A stretch of DNA of 64,000 nucleotides from Niallia sp. FSL W8-0635 (GTDB lineage Bacteria; Bacillota; Bacilli; Bacillales; Cytobacillaceae). The notes below the pieces were generated by a model. That model saw only the letters and a list, made by a program, of their open reading frames with translations. It searched no databases and was not told the origin of the DNA. The position numbers and the translations under genes were made by a program. This document shows, piece by piece, positions 24,494 to 33,878 of the stretch. Position 1 is the stretch's first letter; the number at the start of each line of letters is the position of its first letter. The stretch spans positions 288,501-352,500 of the forward strand of contig NZ_JBBOYD010000001.1 in the NCBI RefSeq assembly GCF_038007965.1, read 5' to 3'.

Positions 24494-25933
24494 TTGGGAA
24501 ATAATCGTACAGTAAGCAAAACAATAGGATTCGCAGTCTTATTGGTCGGTTGTCTTACAGTTTTATATGTGACAACGATGTATAAATTAACCTGGATACT
24601 TCCTATTGTATGCATATGGATTGCTATACAATTAGGCATTTATTTAAAATCAATCATTACACTTGACCAATTATTTCGAAATGTTATGTATGCATTGCTG
24701 CTTTCCACCTTTCTTAACCAGTCTGTCATTAGTGTAAATGTAGGTGCCTTTTCTCTTTTTTTATACAGAATATTGCTATTATTGGCAATTGTTGTGTACG
24801 TAGGCATTGCTTTGTATAGGAAAAGGCTGGCGGAGGACTTTACTCGGAGTGGATTGTCGTATATCTGGTTATTTTTTGGTGGGTGGATAATTTATGGAAC
24901 TATATCTGTGCTTTGGTCCATCTCCATTATTGCATCCATTAAATATTTGTCCTTATTGATTATGGGAATAGCATTCGTTTATTTAGCAAGTATGACATTC
25001 AATACAAGGCAGCAATTGAAGTTTTTTTTGGCAAGCTGGCTTGGAATGACAGTTTTATTAGTAGGAATAGGCTTTGTGAATTATTTCTTCTCCATTCAAT
25101 TGCCAAGTTCTGGGTTATATGGGGCTTCCATTCATAAACTGTCCTATCCTACCGCTGTTTTTTTTAACCAGAATGATTTTGCTGTTTATCTTGGTATTTC
25201 CTTCTTCTTCTTCTTAGCTGTTGCAAAGAATGCTAAAAGAACCATGATAAAAGGATCTATGCTTGTTTTAAGTGTAATGGTTCTTATCCTACTATATTTA
25301 ACGGAATCACGTGCTGCTATGCTTGCGGTAGTAGTAGGAGGATTAGTATATCTATTCCTATTGGTACCGAAAAGATGGAAGAAGTTTATCTTGCTAAGCT
25401 TTTTTGGTTTATTCCTATTAGGAAGTCTCTTGTTTGCAAACAGAGGGATTGCCAAAGTTCAGTTACTTATGAATTCAGCAGGAGAATATGGATTTGATGA
25501 AGTGCTGCCATCAAACCTGGCAAGAATCAATCTTTTAAGGAATACCTTTTACTATTTACTAGATTCATATGGATTTGGTATTGGAGCGGGCAATATTCCA
25601 TATTATTTGGAGCATAAAAGCTACTTTCCAACTGGAAATGTCTATCAAGTGCATAATTGGTTTGCAGAAATTGCTGGAAACTTTGGTTTAGTCATTCTGC
25701 TTGGTTATTTACTTGTGTTGATCTATGCATTTATAGGATTCTATCGAATATATCAAACAAATAATAGCAGTACAGATAAAATGCTGTTAGAAGCATGCAT
25801 GATTGGAATGGTCTCTTTCCTCATTTCTAGTATTAGCCCAAGTTCAGTAATGAATTTATATTTCCATTGGGTGTTCCTAGGATTTATTTTATCTACATTG
25901 TCTGTTTATAAAAATAGAAAGCTAGAATCTTAA
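24494..25933 (+). CDS. O-antigen ligase/Wzy-type polymerase
   Basis: A 479-residue membrane protein with about 11-12 hydrophobic segments and a long extracellular loop holding GIGAGNIPYYLEHKSYFPTG and VHNWFAEIAGNFG. That His-Asn-x-Phe-x-Glu pattern is typical of the Wzy/WaaL (O-antigen ligase) family. It is likely the polymerase of the exopolysaccharide repeat. The start is TTG at 24494 with AGGGAGGA 13 bp upstream. Confidence 0.82.
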   Translation: MGNNRTVSKTIGFAVLLVGCLTVLYVTTMYKLTWILPIVCIWIAIQLGIYLKSIITLDQLFRNVMYALLLSTFLNQSVISVNVGAFSLFLYRILLLLAIVVYVGIALYRKRLAEDFTRSGLSYIWLFFGGWIIYGTISVLWSISIIASIKYLSLLIMGIAFVYLASMTFNTRQQLKFFLASWLGMTVLLVGIGFVNYFFSIQLPSSGLYGASIHKLSYPTAVFFNQNDFAVYLGISFFFFLAVAKNAKRTMIKGSMLVLSVMVLILLYLTESRAAMLAVVVGGLVYLFLLVPKRWKKFILLSFFGLFLLGSLLFANRGIAKVQLLMNSAGEYGFDEVLPSNLARINLLRNTFYYLLDSYGFGIGAGNIPYYLEHKSYFPTGNVYQVHNWFAEIAGNFGLVILLGYLLVLIYAFIGFYRIYQTNNSSTDKMLLEACMIGMVSFLISSISPSSVMNLYFHWVFLGFILSTLSVYKNRKLES

Positions 25934-25962
25934 CTTTCATAGCAGAAAGGGAGAGTTCGTTC

Positions 25963-26628
25963 GTGAAGTTCGGTTTATCACTTATTACAGCCAGATTGAA
26001 AAGATATATTTTGCCCTTATTAATATTCAGCATCCTTCTTGGAGCAATTGGATGGTTCGCGCCAGCAGGAAAAGAAAACACAACGGTAAAAGCAGAGGCA
26101 ACGATTTTACTTGGAAATTATGAAAATGAGTATTTGAACAATAGTGAAGTGATCACCTCCTTATTAAGAAATGAAACGACTTTTAGAGAATATTTACCAG
26201 ATGTGGAGATAGAGAAAGAAAAACTCCTTATTTCTACAGATACACCTAAAAAGATAAGCTTTGTTTTGACTGAGTCAAATGAACAACAAGCATTGGATTC
26301 ATTATCAGAATTAGTAACTGCTTTTTTAGAAATGGATCAGCATTATTATCAAGAAAAAGAAGCGGTTATTTCAGAAAGCATTAATCAGCTTCAAGCAAAC
26401 CCTGTCCCAGAAGAATTAGTTGTAGATCAACAACGATTTTTATATGAGCTAAAAACGAAACAGTTAACTCTTCAGCCTGCGATGCTAGTGAAAGACATTA
26501 TGGCAATCAAGGCAGACGACAGAGTAGTTTCTCAACAAGATCGGGCATTACTAGGAGTTATGATTGGAATCATGCTCAGTTGTTTATGGATAATCTATCC
26601 GCTGTTTATAAAATCTGAAACGGATTAA
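25963..26628 (+). CDS. Wzz-like chain-length determinant membrane protein
   Basis: A 221-residue protein with membrane segments at both ends (about residues 15-32 and 195-213) and a helical extracellular domain between them. This is the polysaccharide co-polymerase layout. It is short, the C-terminal segment is not followed by a kinase domain, and no separate tyrosine kinase follows. The start is GTG at 25963 with AAAGGGAGAG upstream. Identity rests on topology and place between the Wzy-like and glycosyltransferase genes. Confidence 0.65.
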   Translation: MKFGLSLITARLKRYILPLLIFSILLGAIGWFAPAGKENTTVKAEATILLGNYENEYLNNSEVITSLLRNETTFREYLPDVEIEKEKLLISTDTPKKISFVLTESNEQQALDSLSELVTAFLEMDQHYYQEKEAVISESINQLQANPVPEELVVDQQRFLYELKTKQLTLQPAMLVKDIMAIKADDRVVSQQDRALLGVMIGIMLSCLWIIYPLFIKSETD

Positions 26629-26643
26629 AGAGGTGAATGTAGA

Positions 26644-27393
26644 ATGGCTCCATCTGTATCAATAATCATGCCTTCATACAATTGTAAAGAGTATATATCT
26701 TTTAGCATCGAGTCTGTCAGAGCACAAACTTACACAGATTGGGAATTATTAATTGTGGATGATCATTCAACGGACGGAACTGTCGAATTATTAAAGGAAT
26801 GGGAAAAGGCAGATGGACGAATTCGTGTTTTTTACCGGACAGTTAATGGAGGAGCTGCTATTGCCCGGAACATGGCACTTGACCATGCCTGTGGAAAATA
26901 TATCGCATTTTTAGACAGTGATGATAGATGGAAGAAAGATAAGCTTGAAGCTCAACTAGCCTATATGAAGGAAAATAATTATGCGTTCACCTTTACTGCC
27001 TATGAGTGTATCGATCAAAAAGGAACATGTTTAAAAAAATATATTCGGGCTCCTAAGCAAGTAGATTATCAAACAATGCTAAAAAATACAATAGTCGGTT
27101 GCCTTACTGTGCTAATTGATCGTGACCAAGTGGGAGACTTTCGTATGCCTAATATTCGTACTCGACAAGACTTGGCAACATGGCTAATGATTTTAAAGCG
27201 AGGGTTCCGAGCGTTTGGTTTAAATGAAATATTAGCAGAATACAGGGTGGGAAATGAATCTATCTCCAAAAACAAATGGAAGGCAGCGAAAAATAATTGG
27301 CATGTATATCGTCAAATAGAGCAGTTAAATGTTTTTCAGTCGTCCTGGTATTTTTCTCATTATGCCTATAATGCTATTCGGAAAAGACTATAG
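26644..27393 (+). CDS. glycosyltransferase family 2
   Basis: A 249-residue GT-A enzyme. It shows VSIIMPSYNCKEYISFSIESV, WELLIVDDHSTDGT, and FLDSDDRWKKDKLE, which is the DxD-containing metal and nucleotide-sugar site. RTRQDLATWLMIL is in the acceptor domain. The length and pattern match small family 2 transferases of capsule and EPS clusters. It starts 15 bp after the Wzz-like gene with AGAGGTG. Confidence 0.9.
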   Translation: MAPSVSIIMPSYNCKEYISFSIESVRAQTYTDWELLIVDDHSTDGTVELLKEWEKADGRIRVFYRTVNGGAAIARNMALDHACGKYIAFLDSDDRWKKDKLEAQLAYMKENNYAFTFTAYECIDQKGTCLKKYIRAPKQVDYQTMLKNTIVGCLTVLIDRDQVGDFRMPNIRTRQDLATWLMILKRGFRAFGLNEILAEYRVGNESISKNKWKAAKNNWHVYRQIEQLNVFQSSWYFSHYAYNAIRKRL

Positions 27394-27413
27394 AAGGTAG
27401 AGGATCTTTTAAA

Positions 27414-28580
27414 ATGAGAACAATCCATGTTATTGTGGCGACTGGTATTTGGAATTTAGATCATTTAACATATCGCAGGCATCGATTTGCAGAGTTTCTG
27501 CAAAAACAGCAGGAAACAGAGGAAGTAATTTGGCTTTGTCCAGGACAAAAGCAAACGCCGGAAGTAACGAAATTAGAGAATGGTATTTATCAATGGATAA
27601 TCAGTGACTTAGGAAATCATAAAGTACAACGATTCGCCCGGTTTATTCCCTTGTTCTATCAAAAGAAGCTACGAGGTTTAAGCAACTATTTAGCGGAAAA
27701 GAAAGGGAGTTGCTTGGTGAAATTATGGTATACCTACCCTGCGTTTCCAACATTACATAAGATATATGATTGGGATCAAATTGTTTATGACTGTAGTGAT
27801 TTATGGGCAGAACAATTAAGTGGAAAATTCTCTTTACTAGCCTATATAAAACAAAAGGTTATTTTGAAAAGTGAACAAAGAATTGTGGAGAAAGCGAGTT
27901 ACATTACTTGCACTTCTAGCTTTTTAAAAGAGGAATTAGTAAAACGGACACCTGAATATCAAAAAAAGATTTACACATTTGAAAATGGGGTAGAATATAG
28001 GCTTTTTCAAAAACAAGAGGAAAGTGCGCTTCCGCTAGAGAAAGAAGCAATAACGATTGGATATATTGGAGGGATTAAGCCTAAGCTTGATTTTTATCTC
28101 CTTCAGCAAATTGCACGGAGGAGGAAGGAATGGCGGATTTTATTAGTGGGACCTGATGGCACTAATTCTAGCCAAGAATTTATGCAACTATTGGAGGAGC
28201 CCAATATTCAATGGACTGGTAGTGTACCAAGGGAACAGGTTTCGGAGTATATGCATACACTTGACGTTGGGATTATGCCATATAAAGATATCCAATACAA
28301 TAAAGCCATTTTCCCACTAAAGCTTTTTGAATTTCTAGCTGCTGGAAAACCAGTGATTGGGATGAACTTACCCTCAACAAAGGCATATGCAGAAGAAGGT
28401 GTTTATGAACTACTGCAAGGGGGAGTGGAAGCGGAACAGTTTATTCAGGCATGCGATAAGATGGTAAATACAGCTGGAAATCAAGAGTGGAAGAAAAGAA
28501 GAAAACAACTTGCAAAGACAAAGGATTGGGAGACGATTTTCCAAGAAATTACCCATATTAATAAAGAAACTAGCATGTGA
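27414..28580 (+). CDS. glycosyltransferase (GT-B fold, GT1/GT4-like)
   Basis: A 388-residue protein. The N-terminal half includes QIVYDCSDLWAEQLSG and TCTSSFLKEEL. The C-terminal half has TIGYIGGIKPKLDFYLL and LLVGPDG, then GIMPYKDIQYNKAIFPLKLFEFLAAGKPVIG, a phospho-sugar binding pattern. It resembles teichuronic acid or EPS transferases of the TuaH type. It is the last gene of the cluster and is followed by an inverted-repeat terminator. Confidence 0.82.
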   Translation: MRTIHVIVATGIWNLDHLTYRRHRFAEFLQKQQETEEVIWLCPGQKQTPEVTKLENGIYQWIISDLGNHKVQRFARFIPLFYQKKLRGLSNYLAEKKGSCLVKLWYTYPAFPTLHKIYDWDQIVYDCSDLWAEQLSGKFSLLAYIKQKVILKSEQRIVEKASYITCTSSFLKEELVKRTPEYQKKIYTFENGVEYRLFQKQEESALPLEKEAITIGYIGGIKPKLDFYLLQQIARRRKEWRILLVGPDGTNSSQEFMQLLEEPNIQWTGSVPREQVSEYMHTLDVGIMPYKDIQYNKAIFPLKLFEFLAAGKPVIGMNLPSTKAYAEEGVYELLQGGVEAEQFIQACDKMVNTAGNQEWKKRRKQLAKTKDWETIFQEITHINKETSM

Positions 28581-28607
28581 GGATTTACTCATCCGCTAGT
28601 TTCTTTG
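28563..28607 (+). terminator. terminator of the polysaccharide cluster
   Basis: The arms AAAGAAACTAGC (28563-28574) and GCTAGTTTCTTT flank a 20-base loop. The 5' arm overlaps the last codons of the final glycosyltransferase. Confidence 0.75.
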
Positions 28608-28639
28608 TTGTTTATTTAAAAGGAACTTTAGATAAATAT

Positions 28640-29062
28640 TTAAATTTTGCTATATATATCCATTTCATCCATTATATCCTGTAATGTAAGTTGTTCTAAT
28701 TCCTTTTCCATTGACTGTTGGATAGTAGAAAAGGTTTTATTTAGTGTAGGGTAGATTTTGCAGCCGATTGGACAATGGTGGTTCGGGTGATCATGTATAG
28801 CAAACCACTCGCTTTTCGATTGAACAGCTAAATGTATATCCAGAAGAGAAATATCAGCAGGAGATTTTAAAAGAATAGCCCCTGATATTCCTGCTCTGCT
28901 CGTTAAAATTCCTCTTTTTTTCAAAAGTCCACATATTCTTCGTATTACAACGGGGTTCGTACTAACACTTTCTGCTATCGAATCAGAAGTTATTTGTTCA
29001 TAAGGTTTTGATGCAATTAAAGATAGGATATGTATAGCAACAGATAGTCGGCTGTTAGCCAT
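28640..29062 (-). CDS. Rrf2 family transcriptional regulator (YwnA-like)
   Basis: A 140-residue protein starting MANSRLSVAIHILSLIA. The winged HTH of the Rrf2 family, ITSDSIAESVSTNPVVIRRICGLLKKRGIL, is followed by the ISGAILLKSPADISLLDIH wing. It carries HHCPIGCKI, so two cysteines could sense redox or thiol stress. The start at 29062 is chosen because the family N-terminus begins there; 61 in-frame residues upstream are low-quality sequence. It is divergent from hemY, 301 bp apart. Confidence 0.87.
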   Translation of the reverse strand: MANSRLSVAIHILSLIASKPYEQITSDSIAESVSTNPVVIRRICGLLKKRGILTSRAGISGAILLKSPADISLLDIHLAVQSKSEWFAIHDHPNHHCPIGCKIYPTLNKTFSTIQQSMEKELEQLTLQDIMDEMDIYSKI

Positions 29063-29363
29063 AATAGATAGACACCACCAATCAAAATTTTTGTCATTAA
29101 GTAGGAATACGTTATAATTGTTGCGTTGATAAAAGAATAGAGTTTCTATAGAGAAGCGCTTACAATTTGTGGTTACAACTATTATACAATGGATTTTACG
29201 TCTATAAATGGCTGAATTCCTGATAAATTGTGAACAAATAGACACAAAAAAAACGTTGATAAAGAGAAAGAAAAGGACTATCTTGCTTTATAATAAAAAC
29301 AGCAATTAATCGTAAAGAAATAAGGTTTTAGATATTGTCATTAGTAGATGAGGTGTAAGATTT

Positions 29364-30752
29364 GTGAAAACAGTTTTAGTTGTAGGTGGTGGAATAACAG
29401 GGTTATCTACCATGTATTATTTGCAGAAAGAAAACAGGGAAAGAAGTTTAGGACTTCGTTTAGTGTTAGCAGAAGCGAATGATTATCTCGGTGGGAAAAT
29501 TCATACAGTCACAAAAGATGAATTTATTATGGAAACAGGAGCAGACTCCATTGTTGCCCGGAATAAAAATGTTCTACCCTTTGTAAAGGAACTAAATTTA
29601 GAAGGGGAGCTCGTATATAATGCAACGGGAACATCCTATATTCATACTCAAAATAAGCTATTAGAAATTCCAAAGGATTCTGTATTTGGTATACCAATGA
29701 CATTAGAAGCGCTTTTTACAAGTGAGCTTGTTTCCACTCGAGGGAAGCTAGAAGCATTAAAGGATCTTTTTCGCACAAATACACACTTTACGAAAGAATC
29801 TTCTATTGGTGAGTTCTTAGAGTATTATCTTGGAAAAGAAATTGTTGAAAAACAGATTGCGCCAGTTCTTGCTGGGGTATATTCTGGAAATATTTATTCG
29901 TTAACAATGGGATCCACATTACCTTATCTATTGGATTACAAAGAAAAGTATGGAAGTATTATCCGTGGCCTTGGGATAAACAAAGAATCGTTTCAGTCTG
30001 CTGCGAATAAGAAATTTATCTCTTTTAAAAAAGGGTTATCTACTATTATTAATCGATTGGAAGAAGTACTAACAGATGTAACAATTCTTAAGGGGATTGC
30101 TGTGACTAAAGTAAAAAAAGAGGAAAATCAATATAACATCCAGTTTTCAAATGGAGAGAAACAAGTGGTTGATACAGTAGTATTAGCGACTCCTCATGAT
30201 GTAACGCAAAGGATTATAAACAGGGAAGAATTGAATCCAGTGTTCGGTAAATTAAAGAATTCATCTAATATCACCTTGTATTTATCCTATGATATACCAG
30301 ATGAAGAGCTTCCAGAAGACGGAACAGGGTTTATTGTAGCCGGAGATAGTAACATTGTTTGTAATGCATGTACATGGACTAGTAGAAAATGGAAGCATAC
30401 CTCAAAGAATAGTCAACTCTTACTGCGCCTTTTCTATAAAAAAACGAATCCAGCATATGAACGTTTAAATGCACTTTCTGAGGAAGCATTGGTCGATGAG
30501 GCTAGGAAGGATATTGAAAGAAGTTTAGGAATCACCTCAAGACCTAAAAGTTATGAAGTGACCAAGTGGACGAATGCGATGCCTGTCTATTCGTTAGATC
30601 ATAAACAAGCAGTAGAGACGCTTAATCGAGACTTAGCAGATTTATATCCAAATATGTATTTGGCAGGTTGTTCTTACTATGGAGTAGGAATTGCGGCGTG
30701 TATGGCAAATGGGGAAGAAACAGCTGAGAGAGTTTTACATTCAATAGAATAG
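29364..30752 (+). CDS. hemY: coproporphyrinogen III/protoporphyrinogen oxidase HemY (CgoX)
   Basis: A 462-residue FAD enzyme. The FAD dinucleotide motif is VVGGGITGLSTMYYL at residues 5-19. It then has GGKIHTVTKDEFIMETGADS, ADLYPNMYLAGCSYYGVGIAACMANGEETAERV at the C-terminus, and a KGLSTIINRLEE segment, all typical of the HemY family. In Gram-positives it oxidises coproporphyrinogen III to coproporphyrin III in haem synthesis at the membrane. It stands alone rather than in hemEHY, which suggests a second copy or a moved gene. The start is GTG at 29364 after GAGGTG. Confidence 0.9.
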   Translation: MKTVLVVGGGITGLSTMYYLQKENRERSLGLRLVLAEANDYLGGKIHTVTKDEFIMETGADSIVARNKNVLPFVKELNLEGELVYNATGTSYIHTQNKLLEIPKDSVFGIPMTLEALFTSELVSTRGKLEALKDLFRTNTHFTKESSIGEFLEYYLGKEIVEKQIAPVLAGVYSGNIYSLTMGSTLPYLLDYKEKYGSIIRGLGINKESFQSAANKKFISFKKGLSTIINRLEEVLTDVTILKGIAVTKVKKEENQYNIQFSNGEKQVVDTVVLATPHDVTQRIINREELNPVFGKLKNSSNITLYLSYDIPDEELPEDGTGFIVAGDSNIVCNACTWTSRKWKHTSKNSQLLLRLFYKKTNPAYERLNALSEEALVDEARKDIERSLGITSRPKSYEVTKWTNAMPVYSLDHKQAVETLNRDLADLYPNMYLAGCSYYGVGIAACMANGEETAERVLHSIE

Positions 30753-30755
30753 TCA

Positions 30756-30800
30756 AAAAAAGCAGGGCCATTTCATTTATGGAAAAGGTTCTGCTTTTTG
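30756..30800 (+). terminator. hemY terminator
   Basis: The arms AAAAAGCAG and CTGCTTTTT enclose a loop with an inner TCCAT/ATGGA-like pairing. It lies 3 bp after the hemY stop. Confidence 0.75.
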
Positions 30801-30973
30801 TGAATGTATACATGGTTGAAAGATATTGTTCTGTATATTTATAGTAAAATAGAGGATATTTGCCTTCTAATCTAGTAACAACTTTTCACAAGCTTTATAA
30901 TAGATGAAAGAATATAAGAAACAGGTAACAAAATCAAAATAAGACAGATGTCCACAATATAGGAGTAAACGGA

Positions 30974-32554
30974 ATGGATCAATTAGTAATGGTGTATATT
31001 GTTTTAATAACAATGTCCGGTGCATTGCATGTGATATTAGCAATTATTGCTTATATGAATAAACATGCGTTTGAGGGAATGAGAACTTTTTTGTGGTTTT
31101 CTTGTTTTATCGCTATCTATGCATTTGGATATGCATTAAGTCTTGCTAGTACAACGATAGAAGGAATGAAGTTCTGGACAGCCATTCAGTATTTAGGTAT
31201 GCCATTTTCAGCACCTGCTACGTTAATTTTTGTTTTACAATATATTGGCTATGATAGACATTTAAATAAAATGACATACTTTCTCTATTATTTAATCCCG
31301 TCTATATCCTTATTGCTCCTTGCTACAAATGAATATCATCATTTATTCTATCAATCCGTCTATTTAGAATATCGTAATGAAACTCCGGTTATGCAAATTA
31401 CTATGGGGCAATGGTACTTAATACATGGTGCGTATACATTTGGGACGCTTGCAATCGCTTTTGTACTACTAGTAATCTATTGGTTTAGAGAGAAATCAAG
31501 ACAAACGAAACAAGTAGCTATTCTCTTAATAGGTGTCCTTGTTCCAATTGTCGCTGCGTTTTCTTACTTAATAGGAATCACGCCTGGTGGTTTAGATATC
31601 GTGCCGATTGCCATGTTATTTTCTAGTTCTCTTTATTTATATTCGATTATTTCAACGAAGTTTTTATTGGTACCGCCAATAGAAAAGGATTATATATTTG
31701 AAAGTATGGAAGATGCTGTTCTAGTATTAGATCAAACCTATCACATTAAAGATTTTAATAAGGCGGCCAATAGTTTATTTTCAAATGTAAAAATAGGGGA
31801 GCATATAGCAGCTGTACTAGGGTTGGATAATCAGATTCTCCCACTACTGAAAAATATCCATGAAGAATCAATAATTATAGAATCAGAGATGGAAAATGAC
31901 ACTTTGAAAGAATATTATCAAGTAAAAATTTCCTCGATAAAAAGAGGAGAGTCAACAATTGTTGGTACTACTATCATTTTCACTGATATTACGGAGCAAA
32001 AAAAGGAACAGTTGAATTTAACGAAATTAGCATATACGGATGGGCTGACTCAAGTATATAATCGCGCTTATGTTCTATCTGTTGCCGAAAAAAGGTTGTC
32101 TTCTGAAGATAAGCTGGCTGTTATTCTGTTCGATATTGATTATTTTAAAAAAATAAATGATACGTATGGTCATTTTGGAGGAGACGAGGCGCTGAAGCAT
32201 GTTGCTAACCTCTGTAAAAGTATGGTTCGGGAGAATGGGATATTTGGACGCTATGGTGGGGAGGAATTTATCCTCTTTCTATTTGGAAAAGAAGCGGAAG
32301 GCGCTGTTGAAATGGCTTGCAGCTTAAGAAGATTAATAGAAGAGTCGCCATTATATTTTAATAAAACGGTGATAAATATGACTGCAAGCTTTGGAGTTGC
32401 GGAAAATGAGAAAGGTAACGAACTTGCTCCGTTGATTCATGAGGCAGATGAAGCATTATATGCTTCCAAAAGAGAAGGAAGAAACACTGTTAGCCTGGCA
32501 ACTAATGGGGAATATATTACATTATCATCTTGGATAGCATCTGATAAATATTGA
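30974..32554 (+). CDS. membrane diguanylate cyclase (7TM-PAS-GGDEF)
   Basis: A 526-residue protein. Seven hydrophobic segments in residues 1-215 fit the histidine-kinase-type 7TM N-terminal domain. A PAS domain (about 225-335, LVLDQTYHIKDFNKAANSLF) and a GGDEF domain (about 345-510) follow. The catalytic loop is GGEEF at residues 428-432, preceded by FDIDYFKKINDTYGHFGGDEAL with the metal Asp and substrate contacts, so it should make cyclic di-GMP. The inhibitory I-site RxxD, five residues before GGEEF, reads RENG, so product inhibition through that site is probably lost. It is monocistronic. Confidence 0.92.
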   Translation: MDQLVMVYIVLITMSGALHVILAIIAYMNKHAFEGMRTFLWFSCFIAIYAFGYALSLASTTIEGMKFWTAIQYLGMPFSAPATLIFVLQYIGYDRHLNKMTYFLYYLIPSISLLLLATNEYHHLFYQSVYLEYRNETPVMQITMGQWYLIHGAYTFGTLAIAFVLLVIYWFREKSRQTKQVAILLIGVLVPIVAAFSYLIGITPGGLDIVPIAMLFSSSLYLYSIISTKFLLVPPIEKDYIFESMEDAVLVLDQTYHIKDFNKAANSLFSNVKIGEHIAAVLGLDNQILPLLKNIHEESIIIESEMENDTLKEYYQVKISSIKRGESTIVGTTIIFTDITEQKKEQLNLTKLAYTDGLTQVYNRAYVLSVAEKRLSSEDKLAVILFDIDYFKKINDTYGHFGGDEALKHVANLCKSMVRENGIFGRYGGEEFILFLFGKEAEGAVEMACSLRRLIEESPLYFNKTVINMTASFGVAENEKGNELAPLIHEADEALYASKREGRNTVSLATNGEYITLSSWIASDKY

Positions 32555-32647
32555 GTATTGCTATTTTTTCTATAATGGCAATGGTAGTAATAAATATTGC
32601 GAATATTTTAAACAGTATTGAATGTAAGCTTTGTTCCATTTATAATA

Positions 32648-32666
32648 AATAATGAAAATCATTATC
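32648..32666 (+). promoter_or_regulatory. Fur box upstream of the YusV-like gene
   Basis: AATAATGAAAATCATTATC matches 17 of 19 bases of the classic Fur box GATAATGATAATCATTATC. It lies 143 bp before the start codon, so iron repression of the ATPase gene is expected. Confidence 0.8.
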
Positions 32667-32808
32667 AATCAGATTTTTGTATAAAGAAATCCAATAAATG
32701 AGAAAATAGGTTAAGTATAAAAAGGATTAAATTAACAGTTGTTTAAATCAGTAGAAAACGGATATGGAAATTTAACGATAGAAATACAATTAAAGGAGGG
32801 GAGAACGA

Positions 32809-33627
32809 ATGGATATATTGTCAACAGACCAACTTAAAATTGGATATGAAGATAAGATTATCGTCAATGATTTAAATTTACGAGTCCAAGAAGGAAAAAT
32901 CACTACTATAATAGGACCTAATGGTTGTGGTAAATCGACGATATTAAAGACTCTTGCGCGGATTCATAAGGCGAAGGCGGGATATGTGTATCTAGATGGA
33001 GAAATGATTCACAAAATACCAACAAAAAAAATTGCGCAAAGAATGGCAGTGCTTCCTCAATCGCCAGAGGCGCCGAATGGATTAACGATAGTTGATTTAG
33101 TCTCCTATGGTCGTTCCCCTCATCAAAGAGGCTTTGGACGTTTAGGGGATAAAGACAGAGAAGTAATAAATTGGGCATTGGACGTAACGGGGCTAACGGA
33201 ACTGAAAAATCAGGAAGTCGATACATTATCAGGTGGACAGCGACAAAGAGCTTGGATTGCAATGGCAATAGCACAGGAAACAAATCTGCTGCTTCTAGAT
33301 GAACCAACAACATATTTGGATATGGCTCATCAATTAGAAGTATTGAAATTATTGAAGAAATTAAATGATGAAGAAAATCGAACAATAGTAATGGTTATTC
33401 ATGACCTTAACCATGCAGCAAGATTTTCGGATCATATGGTTGCAATGAGAAACGGTCAATTAATGAAAGAGGGAACAGCGGAAGAAGTAATGACAGAAGA
33501 GGTTCTGAAAGAAGTCTTCCAAATAGATGCGGTTGTAGTAAAAGATCCTCGAACAAATAAACCAGCTTGCCTCTCTTATGACTTATTGCATCAAAAAGAA
33601 AAAGAGCTAGTAATGTCTGCTAAGTAA
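32809..33627 (+). CDS. yusV: iron-siderophore ABC transporter ATPase (YusV/FecE-like)
   Basis: A 272-residue ABC ATPase of the FecE/FepC family. Walker A is GPNGCGKST, the signature is LSGGQRQRAWIAMAIAQ, Walker B is LLLLDEPTTYLDM and the switch is VIHDLNHAARFSDHMVAM. It has no permease or binding-protein gene beside it. This fits YusV, a shared ATPase serving several siderophore permeases in B. subtilis. The SD AAAGGAGGGGAG is strong, and a Fur box lies upstream. Confidence 0.85.
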   Translation: MDILSTDQLKIGYEDKIIVNDLNLRVQEGKITTIIGPNGCGKSTILKTLARIHKAKAGYVYLDGEMIHKIPTKKIAQRMAVLPQSPEAPNGLTIVDLVSYGRSPHQRGFGRLGDKDREVINWALDVTGLTELKNQEVDTLSGGQRQRAWIAMAIAQETNLLLLDEPTTYLDMAHQLEVLKLLKKLNDEENRTIVMVIHDLNHAARFSDHMVAMRNGQLMKEGTAEEVMTEEVLKEVFQIDAVVVKDPRTNKPACLSYDLLHQKEKELVMSAK

Positions 33628-33878
33628 TCGATGAAAGATTATTTAGCTTTTTTGTATTTTAAAGAATTATTATCCGTTACAAAAAAGATTTTTGATTCAG
33701 CTGTGAATCAAAATCAAACTAGTCTTCTCCATTTCTTAGCATGAAGGGAAAGTGTTTTTCATATAATGGGATTGAGTATGTTTTCACATAAATTTGCTTA
33801 TTATCGTCGTACCTATTTATAATTTTGGTATACTATTAGAATAGTGTAGTCAGAAATATGCATAGAAGGTTGAGATTA

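Noticed and set aside
29228..29241. Rex operator upstream of hemY/Rrf2
   Set aside because: Only one half-site (TTGTGAA) is present; the second arm is lacking.
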